Made by a program: the position numbers and the translations under genes. A model generated the notes under the pieces. The model was not told where the DNA came from. It ran no database searches and saw only the letters and a list, made by a program, of their open reading frames with translations. This document shows positions 34,026 through 42,966 of a stretch of 64,000 nucleotides of DNA, one piece after another. Origin of the DNA: Candidatus Amulumruptor caecigallinarius (GTDB lineage: Bacteria; Bacteroidota; Bacteroidia; Bacteroidales; Muribaculaceae); the NCBI GenBank assembly GCA_023665605.1, contig JAMPDP010000001.1, positions 964,302-1,028,301 on the forward strand, read 5' to 3'. Numbering within the stretch: the first letter of the stretch is position 1; every line of letters begins with the position of its first letter.

Positions 34026-35144
34026 TCAAGCGAGGCGGTAGCGGGCACCCGGATAGCATATGAGGATGCCCTTGAACTCCATGTCGACAAGCAGAGCCAT
34101 GGTGCGCGATATGCCTAAGGTAGTTCCTGCGGCTATTGCGTCGACCGTGGCTTCCCCTTTGGTGCGTAGCAACTCGACGATGGCCTGCTCGTCAGGCGTG
34201 AGTTCGAGGGGGAGGGTGTTTTGGGTGCCTTCGGGCTGCATCAACGGCCATCCGAGGAGTTCAGCCACATCATCAGCGCAAGTGACCATAGATGCTTGGT
34301 GGCGGCGTATGAGCAGGTTGCAACCCTTGGAATACTCATCGCTGATGCGCCCCGGGAGGGCCATCACTTCACGGTTATAGGCAGCGGCGAGGCGAGCGGT
34401 GACGAGGGCTCCTCCGCGTTCGGCGCTCTCCACCACTATCACCCCGTCAGAAAGTCCCGCAACGATGCGGTTGCGGGCCAGAAAGTTGCCTTTATGCACC
34501 GGGGCATCAGAGCGATATTCCGTGACGAGAGCTCCGCCGAGTGAGAGCAGTCGACGCGCCTCAGTGCGGTGCACTGAGGGGTAGATGGTCTTGAGGCCGT
34601 GAGCCAGCACGGCCACCGTGGGGCACCCGGCGTCCATGGCGGCGCGATGTGCAGCAATGTCCACGCCATAGGCGAGTCCGCTCACTATCACAGGTTTCGC
34701 CGGGAGGTTTGCGGCAAGATCGCTCACCACGCGTCGGATGAAATCGCAGCCGTAAGGGGTGGCGTGGCGCGTGCCGACAATGCCGAGCACGAAGCGCGAA
34801 TCGAGGTCGCAGTCACCGAGCGAGTAGAACAGAGCGGGAGCATCGTCACATTCAGTCAGGCGGCGAGGATAGCTACCCTCGGTGATGAATGATGTGTTCA
34901 CGCCATTTCCCATGATGAATGCCAGCTCGCGGTCAGCTGCGGTCAGAGCTACGTCACGCACCTGCCGGGATGCCATGCGCGAACGGGTGCCGAGCATGGA
35001 CTGGAGTTGCTTCTCGCCCAGAGAGAAGAAGCTCTCAAGGGAGCCTGTGCGGTCAAGCACACTGCGTCCCGTGGATGCGTTGATGCCCGGGAGTGATGAG
35101 AAAGCGATTTGCCTCCGCAACTCGGTGTCTATCATATGAGGCAT
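34026..35144 (-). CDS. dprA: DNA processing protein DprA
   Basis: 372 residues. DprA loads RecA on incoming single-stranded DNA during natural transformation. The Rossmann-like domain shows ILGIVGTRHATPYG-type phosphate binding, VSGLAYGVDIAAHRAAMDAG, and FLARNRIVAGLSDGVIVVES; an N-terminal helical part (about 1-80) and a C-terminal winged-helix-like domain (about 300-372) complete it. The start at 35135 (MIDTELRR) is an alternative. Its presence does not by itself show competence. Confidence 0.95.
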   Translation of the reverse strand: MPHMIDTELRRQIAFSSLPGINASTGRSVLDRTGSLESFFSLGEKQLQSMLGTRSRMASRQVRDVALTAADRELAFIMGNGVNTSFITEGSYPRRLTECDDAPALFYSLGDCDLDSRFVLGIVGTRHATPYGCDFIRRVVSDLAANLPAKPVIVSGLAYGVDIAAHRAAMDAGCPTVAVLAHGLKTIYPSVHRTEARRLLSLGGALVTEYRSDAPVHKGNFLARNRIVAGLSDGVIVVESAERGGALVTARLAAAYNREVMALPGRISDEYSKGCNLLIRRHQASMVTCADDVAELLGWPLMQPEGTQNTLPLELTPDEQAIVELLRTKGEATVDAIAAGTTLGISRTMALLVDMEFKGILICYPGARYRLA

Positions 35145-35211
35145 AGGTGTGGATGATGTTTAGGGGATGGAGGGTGAGTGGGGAAGCAGGTGGAATTTGG
35201 AATTAGGGCAG

Positions 35212-35646
35212 TCAGAGGAAGCGCGCGAAGGCCTCGGCCAGTTCTTCGCCACGGGTGAGGACACCGGCGCGTGTGGCTACCACAGTGACCTCGGCGGTGC
35301 AGCACAGCAGCATCGCGGGCATGCGGTATATTGCCTGACGGAAGATGAACCGGGCCCCTTGCCGCTCAATGTTGAGGCAGCTGAGAGCCGTGGCTCCGAG
35401 GCCGAGCGGGGCCTTGTAGGTGATGTCGATGCGGTGCACCACCGGGTCTATCCCCTGCTCGCTCATGCTGCGGAAACTGAGTCCGGCGGCCTCGCAAAAT
35501 TCATGGCGTGTGTGCTCCATGTAGTGCAGGTAGATGGCGTTGTTTACGCGTCCCTGTGAGTCAACTTCATAGTCGCGCACCTTGATTTCCATGCCGAAGA
35601 TGTAGTGGTTGCCGTGGATTTCGACGGGTTGCAGTTCAGTGTGCAT
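35212..35646 (-). CDS. Acyl-CoA thioesterase, hotdog fold (4HBT-like)
   Basis: 144 residues. The hotdog signature is EIKVRDYEVDSQGRVNNAIY, which has the Asp and Asn-Asn of the 4-hydroxybenzoyl-CoA/YbgC-type active site, followed by YLHYMEHTRHEFCE. It hydrolyses acyl-CoA or acyl-ACP thioesters in the cytoplasm. It sits between dprA and the acyl-CoA dehydrogenase, separated from the latter by a strong terminator, so it is its own or the dprA transcript. Confidence 0.9.
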   Translation of the reverse strand: MHTELQPVEIHGNHYIFGMEIKVRDYEVDSQGRVNNAIYLHYMEHTRHEFCEAAGLSFRSMSEQGIDPVVHRIDITYKAPLGLGATALSCLNIERQGARFIFRQAIYRMPAMLLCCTAEVTVVATRAGVLTRGEELAEAFARFL

Positions 35647-35707
35647 GATTCATCAATTTGAGTATAATTCAACAACAGAGTTGGCAGTGACCGGCTGAAA
35701 TTTGAGA

Positions 35708-35753
35708 GCGGCCCGCGCCCGGAGCCGTGTGGGCTTGACGGGGCGCGGGCCGC
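35708..35753 (-). terminator. Terminator of the etfB-etfA-acyl-CoA dehydrogenase operon
   Basis: Perfect 13-bp stem GCGGCCCGCGCCC / GGGCGCGGGCCGC with a 20-base loop, 78 bases past the dehydrogenase stop. Downstream on the minus strand is an AT-containing CTCTCAAATTTC. Confidence 0.75.
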
Positions 35754-35830
35754 AGTGAGAGTGTCAGTGAGATGGCCGTGCCGGCTGAGGGTGTCGGGCC
35801 CTCATTGGGACGGTGATCCGGATGAGCACG

Positions 35831-37534
35831 TTATGCCTCCTGATAGTCGGCTACCTGGTCGGGCATGAAGTTGGCGATGAATGCCTCGTGCTTTGCCACC
35901 TCGGCCTGTGCCATCTTGCAATACACCTCGGCGCTCTTGGCGAAGTCCGCATTGCGGTCGGCATCGAGCACGAGAAGGTGTCCCATGATGATGTTGCCGG
36001 CCATCTCCACGAGGCGGCGAGCCATCAGGTCGAGATAAGCCTGATCCTTGACGGAAGTAACCTTCTCCACCGCGTTCTTGTAGATGCGTGTGAGCTCCTT
36101 GAGGGTAGAGCGGAGGGGCTTGAGGTCATTGTTGACCTCCTGAGCCTCGTAGCTCTCGATGAGACCCAGATAAGTGCCGGTGGTGACGTGGCGGATGGCC
36201 GCAACCACCTGCAGCTGGGTTGTGCCCTCGTAGATGGAGATGATGCGTGCGTCGCGGTAGAGGCGCTCGCAGGCGTAGTCCTTCATGAAGCCGGAACCGC
36301 CATGCACCTGGATGCAGTCATAAGCGTTCTGGTTGCAGTACTCGCTGCCCATTCCCTTGGCCAGGGGGGTGCAGGCATCAGCCAGACGGCTGTACAGCTT
36401 CATCTCCTTGCGCTCGTCGGGGGTGAGGGTGCGCTCCTTGGCGATATCCTCATAGAGCTTGTACATATCCACGAAGCGAGAGGTCTCGTAAAGGAGTGAG
36501 CGGCTTGCGTCGAGCTTGGCCTTCATCACGGCTATCATCTCATATACAGCCGGGAACTCGATGATGGCCTTGCCAAACTGCTTGCGGTCCTTGGCATAGG
36601 CGAGAGCCTCGCGGTAAGCGAGCTCGCTGACGCCCACGCTCTGTGCGGCGATGCCGAGGCGTGCACCGTTCATCAGGGCCATCACATACTTGATGAGGCC
36701 CAGACGGCGCGAGCCGCAGAGCTCGGCCTTGGCATTCTTGAACACGAGCTCGCAGGTGGGCGAGCCCTTGATGCCGAGCTTGTTCTCGATGCGACGCACT
36801 GTCACGCCGCCGTCGCGCTTGTCGTAGATGAACATCGAGAGGCCGCGGCCATCCTTGGTGCCATCCTCAGAGCGGGCGAGCACCAGGTGTATGTCTGAGT
36901 CGCCGTTGGTGATGAAGCGCTTCACGCCGTTGAGACGCCAGGTGCCGTCAGGCTGCTCGGTGGCCTTGAGCATCACGCTCTGCAGGTCGGAGCCGGCATC
37001 GGGCTCTGTGAGGTCCATTGACATGGTCTCGCCCTCGCACACGCGGGGGATGAACTTCTGCTTCTGCTCCTCGTCGGCAAACTCGTAGATGGTCTCGGCA
37101 CAGTCCTGCAGGCCCCAGATGTTCTCGAAGCCGGTGTCAGCGCGGCTGACGAGCTCGGCTCCCATGATGTAGGGGGTGATGGGGAAGTTGAGGCCGCCTA
37201 GACGGCGGGGCATTGCCATGCCCATGAGGCCGGCCTTGCGCATAGCCTCGAGGTTGCGGTCGGTGCCGGCGGCATACTTGACGTGTCCGTCAACCACCGT
37301 GGGCCCCTCGTGGTCCACTTCCTCGGCATTCTCGGCAACGATGTCGCCGCAGATTTCGCCCATGATGGAGAGCACGCGGTCATATGAGTCCATGGCGTCG
37401 TCGAAGTCGAGCGGCGCGTAGTCAAACTTGTCAGCGTCAGTGTAGTCACGCTCCTTCAGCGCGACAATCTTCTGCATCAGCGGATGGCTCAGGTGATGCT
37501 TCAGCGCGGGGTTGTCAGTATAGAAATTAGCCAT
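35831..37534 (-). CDS. Acyl-CoA dehydrogenase family protein
   Basis: 567 residues, longer than the 380-residue core because of a C-terminal extension (about 455-567). The core motifs are TEPDAGSDLQSVMLKA, then KRFITNGDSDIHLVLARS, and VHGGSGFMKDYACERLYRDA with IYEGTTQLQ, whose Glu sits where the catalytic base or substrate loop lies in the family. It oxidises acyl-CoA with FAD and passes electrons to ETF. etfA starts 3 bases upstream of its own start, so the three genes form one operon. Confidence 0.95.
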   Translation of the reverse strand: MANFYTDNPALKHHLSHPLMQKIVALKERDYTDADKFDYAPLDFDDAMDSYDRVLSIMGEICGDIVAENAEEVDHEGPTVVDGHVKYAAGTDRNLEAMRKAGLMGMAMPRRLGGLNFPITPYIMGAELVSRADTGFENIWGLQDCAETIYEFADEEQKQKFIPRVCEGETMSMDLTEPDAGSDLQSVMLKATEQPDGTWRLNGVKRFITNGDSDIHLVLARSEDGTKDGRGLSMFIYDKRDGGVTVRRIENKLGIKGSPTCELVFKNAKAELCGSRRLGLIKYVMALMNGARLGIAAQSVGVSELAYREALAYAKDRKQFGKAIIEFPAVYEMIAVMKAKLDASRSLLYETSRFVDMYKLYEDIAKERTLTPDERKEMKLYSRLADACTPLAKGMGSEYCNQNAYDCIQVHGGSGFMKDYACERLYRDARIISIYEGTTQLQVVAAIRHVTTGTYLGLIESYEAQEVNNDLKPLRSTLKELTRIYKNAVEKVTSVKDQAYLDLMARRLVEMAGNIIMGHLLVLDADRNADFAKSAEVYCKMAQAEVAKHEAFIANFMPDQVADYQEA

Positions 37535-37537
37535 GGC

Positions 37538-38566
37538 TTATTTGGAGTTCTTCTTGTAGTACTTGATGAGCTTGGGGAGCACGTCCTCGATGGTGCCGTT
37601 GATCACGTAGTCAGCGATGGTGTTGATGGGCGCATCGGGGTCGGAGTTCACGGAGATGATGATGGAGCTCTCCTGCATGCCGGCGATGTGCTGAATCTGT
37701 CCGGAGATGCCGCAGGCGATGTAGAGCTTGGGGCGCACGGTGACACCGGTCTGGCCGATCTGGCGAGCATGCTCGGTGAAGCCGGCATCCACGGCAGCGC
37801 GGCTTGCGCCGACCTCGGCGCCGAGGGTGTCAGCGAGCTCGTGGAGGAGCTGGAAGTTCTCCTTGGAGCCTACGCCGTAGCCGCCGGCCACGATGATGGG
37901 AGCACCCTTGATGTTGATCTTGCTCTTCTCGATGTGGCGGTCGATGATCTCCACTGCGAAGTCAGCGTCAGACACATACTTCTTGGCATCGAGCTTGACC
38001 ACCTCACCCTTGTGGTTGGGGTCGAGCACCTCTTTCTTCATCACGCCCTCGCGCACGGTGGCCATCTGCGGACGGCAGTCGGGGTTGACGATGGTGGCCA
38101 CGATGTTGCCGCCGAAAGCGGGACGAATCTGGTAGAGCAGGTCGGTGTACTCCTTGCCGGTCTTGGGGTCCTTGTGGGGTCCGATCTCAAGGGCGGTGCA
38201 GTCAGCGGTGAGGCCGCTGTGCAGACATGAGCTCACGCGGGGACCGAGGTCACGGCCTATGCAGGTGGCGCCCATCAGGCAAATCTGCGGCTTGATCTCC
38301 TTGAACAGGTTGATGAGCACCGATGCGTGGGGGTTGCTCAGATAGGGGTAGAGGCGCTTGTCCTCCACCTTGTAGACCACGTCAGCGCCGTAGGGGAAGA
38401 TCTGGTCCTCCACGCCGTCGAGTTTGTCGCCGATTACCAATGCTTCGAGCTTGACGCCGAGCTTCTTGGCCAGTTCGCGGCCCTTGGTGAGGAGCTCAAG
38501 GCTGACATCGGCCACGCGGCCGTCCTCGAACTCGCAATATACTATCAGGTTGTTGTTATCAGTCAT
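37538..38566 (-). CDS. etfA: Electron transfer flavoprotein, alpha subunit
   Basis: 342 residues. The C-terminal FAD domain carries the alpha-ETF motif set VASGGYG-like IIVAGGYGVGSKENFQLLHE, EVGASRAAVDAGF and YIACGISGQIQHIAGMQESS, with the terminal VNSDPDAPI. With EtfB it accepts electrons from the acyl-CoA dehydrogenase. It is the middle gene of etfB-etfA-acd. Confidence 0.97.
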   Translation of the reverse strand: MTDNNNLIVYCEFEDGRVADVSLELLTKGRELAKKLGVKLEALVIGDKLDGVEDQIFPYGADVVYKVEDKRLYPYLSNPHASVLINLFKEIKPQICLMGATCIGRDLGPRVSSCLHSGLTADCTALEIGPHKDPKTGKEYTDLLYQIRPAFGGNIVATIVNPDCRPQMATVREGVMKKEVLDPNHKGEVVKLDAKKYVSDADFAVEIIDRHIEKSKINIKGAPIIVAGGYGVGSKENFQLLHELADTLGAEVGASRAAVDAGFTEHARQIGQTGVTVRPKLYIACGISGQIQHIAGMQESSIIISVNSDPDAPINTIADYVINGTIEDVLPKLIKYYKKNSK

Positions 38567-38625
38567 GATTGTGCTGTGATTGTGAGAGTTGGGGATGCAC
38601 TCTGCACTGTGTGTGTCAGTGTGCG

Positions 38626-39498
38626 TCAGCCTATGGTGTGGTTAACGATCAGTTCCTTGATGAGCTCCTCAATCTGTGCGTCATCGTTGTCGAGCACGCG
38701 GCACTCCTTGGCGGTGAACACCACGTTCTCCACATTCTTCACCTTTGTGGGAGAGCCTGCGAGACCTATCTGCTCGGGGTCGGCATCAACGTAAGCGGCG
38801 CTCCACTCCTGAAGCTGGAGCTCGGGACGCTTGGCGTGGAGTTCCTGAGCCTTCTCGCTGAGCTTTGACACCTCGGAGGGTGATGCGGCAAACTTGTACT
38901 TCTGCACGCGGTAAGCGTTGCGGGGTCGGCAGTCGGCGGCAGTGCCGTTGACAGTCACCACGCAGGGGAGGGGAGCCACCACCGTCTCCACGCCATGCTC
39001 CAGACGGCGCTTCACAGTCACCTTGCCATCCTTGAGGTCAAGAATCTCCTCAGCGTAAGTCACCTGGGGGATGCCGAGCTTCTCGGCAATCTGGGGGCCT
39101 ACCTGAGCGGTGTCGCCGTCGATGGCCTGACGGCCGCCGAGGATGATGTCATAGTTGCCGATTTTCTTGACGGCCTGAGCCAGGGAGTAGCTCGTGGCGA
39201 GGGTGTCGGCACCACCGAGAGCACGGTCAGTGAGCACAATGCCGGTGTCGGCGCCGCGGTAGATAGCCTCGCGGATGATTTCGGCGGCGCGGGGGAGACC
39301 CATGGTGAGGAGTGTGACGGTGCTTCCGGGGTTGAGGTCCTTGAGGCGCAGGGCCTGCTCGAGGGCGTTGAGGTCCTCGGGGTTGAAGATAGCCGGCAGA
39401 GCAGCGCGGTTGATGGTGCCGTCCTCTTTCATCGCATCTTTGCCAACATTGCGAGTGTCAGGCACTTGCTTTGCGAGCACAATGATGTTAAGGCTCAT
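38626..39498 (-). CDS. etfB: Electron transfer flavoprotein, beta subunit
   Basis: 290 residues from ATG 39498 (MSLNIIVLAKQVPDTRNVGK); the frame extends upstream but that part has the promoter in it. Beta-ETF motifs: the AMP-binding GADTLATSYSLAQAVKKIG and GRQAIDGDTAQVGPQIAEKL, then LEHGVETVVAPLPCVVTVNG. First gene of the operon. The full consensus promoter and gene order suggest strong co-expression with the dehydrogenase. Confidence 0.96.
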   Translation of the reverse strand: MSLNIIVLAKQVPDTRNVGKDAMKEDGTINRAALPAIFNPEDLNALEQALRLKDLNPGSTVTLLTMGLPRAAEIIREAIYRGADTGIVLTDRALGGADTLATSYSLAQAVKKIGNYDIILGGRQAIDGDTAQVGPQIAEKLGIPQVTYAEEILDLKDGKVTVKRRLEHGVETVVAPLPCVVTVNGTAADCRPRNAYRVQKYKFAASPSEVSKLSEKAQELHAKRPELQLQEWSAAYVDADPEQIGLAGSPTKVKNVENVVFTAKECRVLDNDDAQIEELIKELIVNHTIG

Positions 39499-39576
39499 AA
39501 TGGAATGTTTCTTGATTATATGTGTGTGAGTATCGTAAATGCGGTAATGGTTGTGGCGTGACTGCCTTTCAACCCA

Positions 39577-39608
39577 CAAATTTAACGACTTTTTGCCAAC
39601 CTGCCAAA
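39577..39608 (-). promoter_or_regulatory. etfB-etfA-acd promoter
   Basis: Minus strand TTTG (39605-39608), 20-base spacer, TAAATTTG (39577-39584), a full consensus match 79 bases before etfB. Confidence 0.85.
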
Positions 39609-39664
39609 CTTTTACACCGGCCGCAGTCCGAAATGGACAATGAAAGTGTACCGGGGGAATATGG

Positions 39665-39697
39665 CAAGGGCCGCCTCCGGTGTGGGGGCGGCCCTTG
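39665..39697 (-). terminator. Terminator of the modular secreted protein gene
   Basis: 11-bp stem CAAGGGCCGCC / GGCGGCCCTTG with an 11-base loop, 63 bases past the stop. No long U run. Confidence 0.65.
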
Positions 39698-39760
39698 GTT
39701 GGGGTTGATGCGGGAAACTGCCGGACCGGGCCGGACAGCTCCACTGCTTAGGGGGTGTTG

Positions 39761-42637
39761 TCAGAACTTGGCTACCTTCTGACCGCCTACCAGATAGATG
39801 CCGGCGGGGAGGGTGGCTACGCGAGCCTTGTCAGCCTGACGGGCCACGAGGGCGCCGGCCACGTTGTACACGTCATGGCGTGCATCTGCGCCGTCAGCAA
39901 ATACTGACTCGATGGAGGTGACAATCACGTCGATGGTGTGCACATCGTCGTCAGTGGCGTAGATGCCGCTGCCGTCGCTGAGCGTTACGTTGTTCAGATA
40001 CATATCCTTACGGCCCTCGATGGCTTCGGAATTGGCTATGTTGAGGTAGCCGATGTTGTTAGCCTTGAAGTTGTAAGGGGAGTAGATTATCACGCGCCAG
40101 GTGTTGTCACCCACCTTGTTGATAGCAACGTCGTGACCGTTGCCGGCCTCGGGTGAGATGTAGCTGTCGGCGGTGAGCTCAAGGCCTTCGGGCAGAACCA
40201 CGTCAAACTTCAGGCCGGCCACATCCTTGGCCATCGGCAGATAGATGGGGAGGTTGAAGCTGTTCTCGCTCACGGGCACCAGCGAGGTCACGCGCAGCTT
40301 GTTGGTGGTGCGCTGGGTCTCGGGGCTCTCGATGGTGGCATCCTGCTTGTTGAGGTAGTAAACAGCGAGCACCACGTCGGTGGATGTGATGTTGCCGTCG
40401 CGATCCATATCCATGTTCTCAAGGTGCATCTCCTCGGTCTGGATGCCTACGCTCTTCTTGGCGATGAGCACGATGTCGGCGATGGTGAGCACGTCGTCGC
40501 CGTCAGCGTCGCCGCTGACCTTGGCCTTGACGGTTACGGTGCATGTGGCCTCGACGTCCACGCCGCCACGGGCAATGGCAGTGATGACAGCCACGCCTGC
40601 GCCTACACCCTTCACCAGGCCCTCGGAGTCAACGGTGGCCACGGTGTAGTCAGATGATACCCACATCACAGCCTTGTTGGTGGCATCATCGGGGGTAACG
40701 GTGGCGGTGAGCTGCAGCTCCTCGCCAATATACATGGTGCTTTCGGTAGCTGAGATGGTGATGGCCTCCACGGGCTTGCCGTCAACGGTAACGTCGATGG
40801 TAGTGGTGGCGCCGAAGCCGTCAAGAGCGGTCACCTTGATAACGGCCACGCCGGAAGCGGTGGCTATCACGGTGCCATCCTCAGAGAGGGTGATAACGTT
40901 CTCGCCGGACTCAATCTCCCACTTCACCTCCTTGTTGGTGGCATCCTCGGGGAGGATGGTCAGGTTAATCTGGCCGCTGGCACCGTTGGTAAGGTTGAGG
41001 TTGGAGGGAGTGGCCTCGATGGAGGTCACGGCCTTTACCACGGTGATGTTGAGCGGAGTGTCCTCAAACTTGTTGCCCACGTTGAGGTTGCCCTCTGAGG
41101 GAACTTCGTTGAAGATGATGTTGGTGAGCTTGCCGCTGACTTCGCCCACTGAGGCATTGGTGGCGGTGAGCTTGAAGGAGAAGATGGGGCGCGGAGCGCG
41201 GGTGAACGGGGTGTTCTTCGCGCTGTAAATGGTGCACTTGACCTCGCCGGTCACTGGTGTGGAAAGGTCCTCGGGGTTGGTGACGAGCTTATGGTCGGCG
41301 CAACGGTCACGGTTAAGGGCGAGGTCGCTCACAGCGAAGCCGGCGGGCACCATGATGGAGAATGAAGCACCGCAATACTCCTTGTCTTCGGGTGCCTGGA
41401 GTGTAACCTCAACGGTGGTGGAACCGTTTACATCCATCTGGGGGATTGAGACGAGCAGCAGGTCGTCGCTCTCCACGGGACCGATGGGGTCATCGGGGTC
41501 AACGACCTCATTCTTCCATGATGCGGTAATTTCGCCCTTCTTGATGTCGAGGGTGAGGGTCACGGGGTTGGTGGCAGCCTCGGGCACGGCGAAGTTGTTG
41601 CCGTTCTTCACGGCGGGGATGGCGATGCCGTTAGCCACGGTCACGGCTGACCCGTCGCTGACAGAGCCGAAGTAGTTTTCCCAGTCTTTGAGGGCTCCGT
41701 AGCCGAACTTGAAGCCGTTGTCGGCCCCCTCGGCGCGGAGCTTCGCGGGATCGATGGCGATGGAGTAGATGCCGGTAGTCTCGTCAAGAGTCATCACATA
41801 GTCGCTCTTGGCATCGGCGCTCCAGCCGTTGATGGCCTTGGAGATAATCCATGCGTCGGGAGTAGCGTAGGTGCTCCATGAGCCGCCCTTAAAGTCAGAG
41901 CTGAGGGTGAAGAGGTTATCCTCGGCGTTGGATGACACCTTCATGCCATATTCGTTCCACACCGTGCTCTCGTTCTTGGGGTCGACACGCTTGACGTATG
42001 CAATACCCTCAGTGCCGGCGGCCGTGGGGATCCACTTAAGCATGCCGCCGCCGATATTCTCGGCCACGACATCCTTGGCGCCGTCCCACACCTTAATGAT
42101 CGCGTTGCCGTCAAGGAACCATGAGCAAGGTGAGGAGTCGATGAAGTATTCCTTGCCCACTACGTAACCGGTGGTGGTGACACCCGGGGTGTCGCCACCC
42201 TCTGACCCTTGCACGGTGACAGTGCCGGTGAAGGCCCCGTCGGCGTGGACGAGCTTGATGTCATACTTGTTGCCCTTGGCAAACTTGAGGCAGAGATTGT
42301 CCCATTGATTGTTTGCTGACCCTGCCTGCTCCTTCATGTTGCCGAGGTTCATTGACCCTGTAATGTCAAAGTTGCCACTCGTTAATGTAGAGGGGAAGTA
42401 GCCGTTTGAAGAGTGGGCTGAAGCCCAGCTTGTGGCATTGGCGTTGACGATAACGCCGTAGACGTCGGCTGCGGTAGCGTCAACGGTGTAGGTGAACACC
42501 GTCTGATTCTTCTCAAACGCTGTTGACGATGTGGCCTCGCTCACATAGAAGTAGAGCTTGGCCGGGCAGTTGTAAGCTTGGGCAGAAAAACCTGCGGAAG
42601 CCAGCAACAATGTCACAGCGGAAAGTATTTTCCTCAT
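39761..42637 (-). CDS. Large secreted modular protein: Big2 domains, dockerin-like module, Por-type sorting domain
   Basis: 958 residues. Signal peptide 1-21 (MRKILSAVTLLLASAGFSAQ). Residues about 22-380 hold two or three beta-sandwich modules with aromatic-rich carbohydrate-binding-like stretches (CSWFLDGNAIIKVWDG; NGFKFGYGALKDWENYFG). About 390-530 looks cohesin-like (LLLVSIPQMDVNGSTTVEVT). Two Big2 repeats follow (about 535-705). About 708-765 has two EF-hand-like DADGD and DMDRDGN loops, a dockerin-type module. A second cohesin-like stretch (about 780-900) and a C-terminal sorting domain (VYNVAGALVARQ, LPAGIYLVGGQKV) end it. Surface binding of glycans is a reasonable inference; no catalytic domain is seen. 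Confidence 0.85.
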   Translation of the reverse strand: MRKILSAVTLLLASAGFSAQAYNCPAKLYFYVSEATSSTAFEKNQTVFTYTVDATAADVYGVIVNANATSWASAHSSNGYFPSTLTSGNFDITGSMNLGNMKEQAGSANNQWDNLCLKFAKGNKYDIKLVHADGAFTGTVTVQGSEGGDTPGVTTTGYVVGKEYFIDSSPCSWFLDGNAIIKVWDGAKDVVAENIGGGMLKWIPTAAGTEGIAYVKRVDPKNESTVWNEYGMKVSSNAEDNLFTLSSDFKGGSWSTYATPDAWIISKAINGWSADAKSDYVMTLDETTGIYSIAIDPAKLRAEGADNGFKFGYGALKDWENYFGSVSDGSAVTVANGIAIPAVKNGNNFAVPEAATNPVTLTLDIKKGEITASWKNEVVDPDDPIGPVESDDLLLVSIPQMDVNGSTTVEVTLQAPEDKEYCGASFSIMVPAGFAVSDLALNRDRCADHKLVTNPEDLSTPVTGEVKCTIYSAKNTPFTRAPRPIFSFKLTATNASVGEVSGKLTNIIFNEVPSEGNLNVGNKFEDTPLNITVVKAVTSIEATPSNLNLTNGASGQINLTILPEDATNKEVKWEIESGENVITLSEDGTVIATASGVAVIKVTALDGFGATTTIDVTVDGKPVEAITISATESTMYIGEELQLTATVTPDDATNKAVMWVSSDYTVATVDSEGLVKGVGAGVAVITAIARGGVDVEATCTVTVKAKVSGDADGDDVLTIADIVLIAKKSVGIQTEEMHLENMDMDRDGNITSTDVVLAVYYLNKQDATIESPETQRTTNKLRVTSLVPVSENSFNLPIYLPMAKDVAGLKFDVVLPEGLELTADSYISPEAGNGHDVAINKVGDNTWRVIIYSPYNFKANNIGYLNIANSEAIEGRKDMYLNNVTLSDGSGIYATDDDVHTIDVIVTSIESVFADGADARHDVYNVAGALVARQADKARVATLPAGIYLVGGQKVAKF

Positions 42638-42821
42638 GATAATGATTGATGAAAGGTTAACTAAAAACGTGATTTTGCAAATTTATGCAAATAAATCCAA
42701 AATCCCGCAAACATCAACAAATTTTGCAAAATTCCCGCAAATATTCAAGGCCACCGCGTAAAAATGAGGATAGAGAGAGTTGAAAACTGATGCGCAGGAT
42801 GAGAATTACACCATATAAGAA

Positions 42822-42958
42822 TAAGAGGGTGTTGCAAAACCGGCAATTTCCGTCAATATGTAGGGATGCACCGTGGTGCATCCGCTGATTTACAGATTGT
42901 TGCGCCGGATGCACCACGGTGCATCCCTACAAGCCGATGGTTTTGCAACAACCTCTAA
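42822..42958. repeat. Type B intergenic element, complete copy (B2)
   Basis: Same element as at 9653 but inverted. Ends are GAGGGTGTTGCAAAACC (from 42825) and GGTTTTGCAACAACCTC (to 42955); the two palindromes lie at about 42863 and 42907. It is between the 5' end of the secreted protein gene and the 3' end of recG. The rest of the gap (42638-42821) is AT-rich with repeated TTTGCAAA-like words and no gene. Confidence 0.9.
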
Positions 42959-42966
42959 GACAGGGG

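Noticed and set aside
39499..39744. N-terminal extension of EtfB
   Set aside because: It would place the consensus promoter at 39577-39608 inside the coding region; the family begins at MSLNIIVLAKQ.
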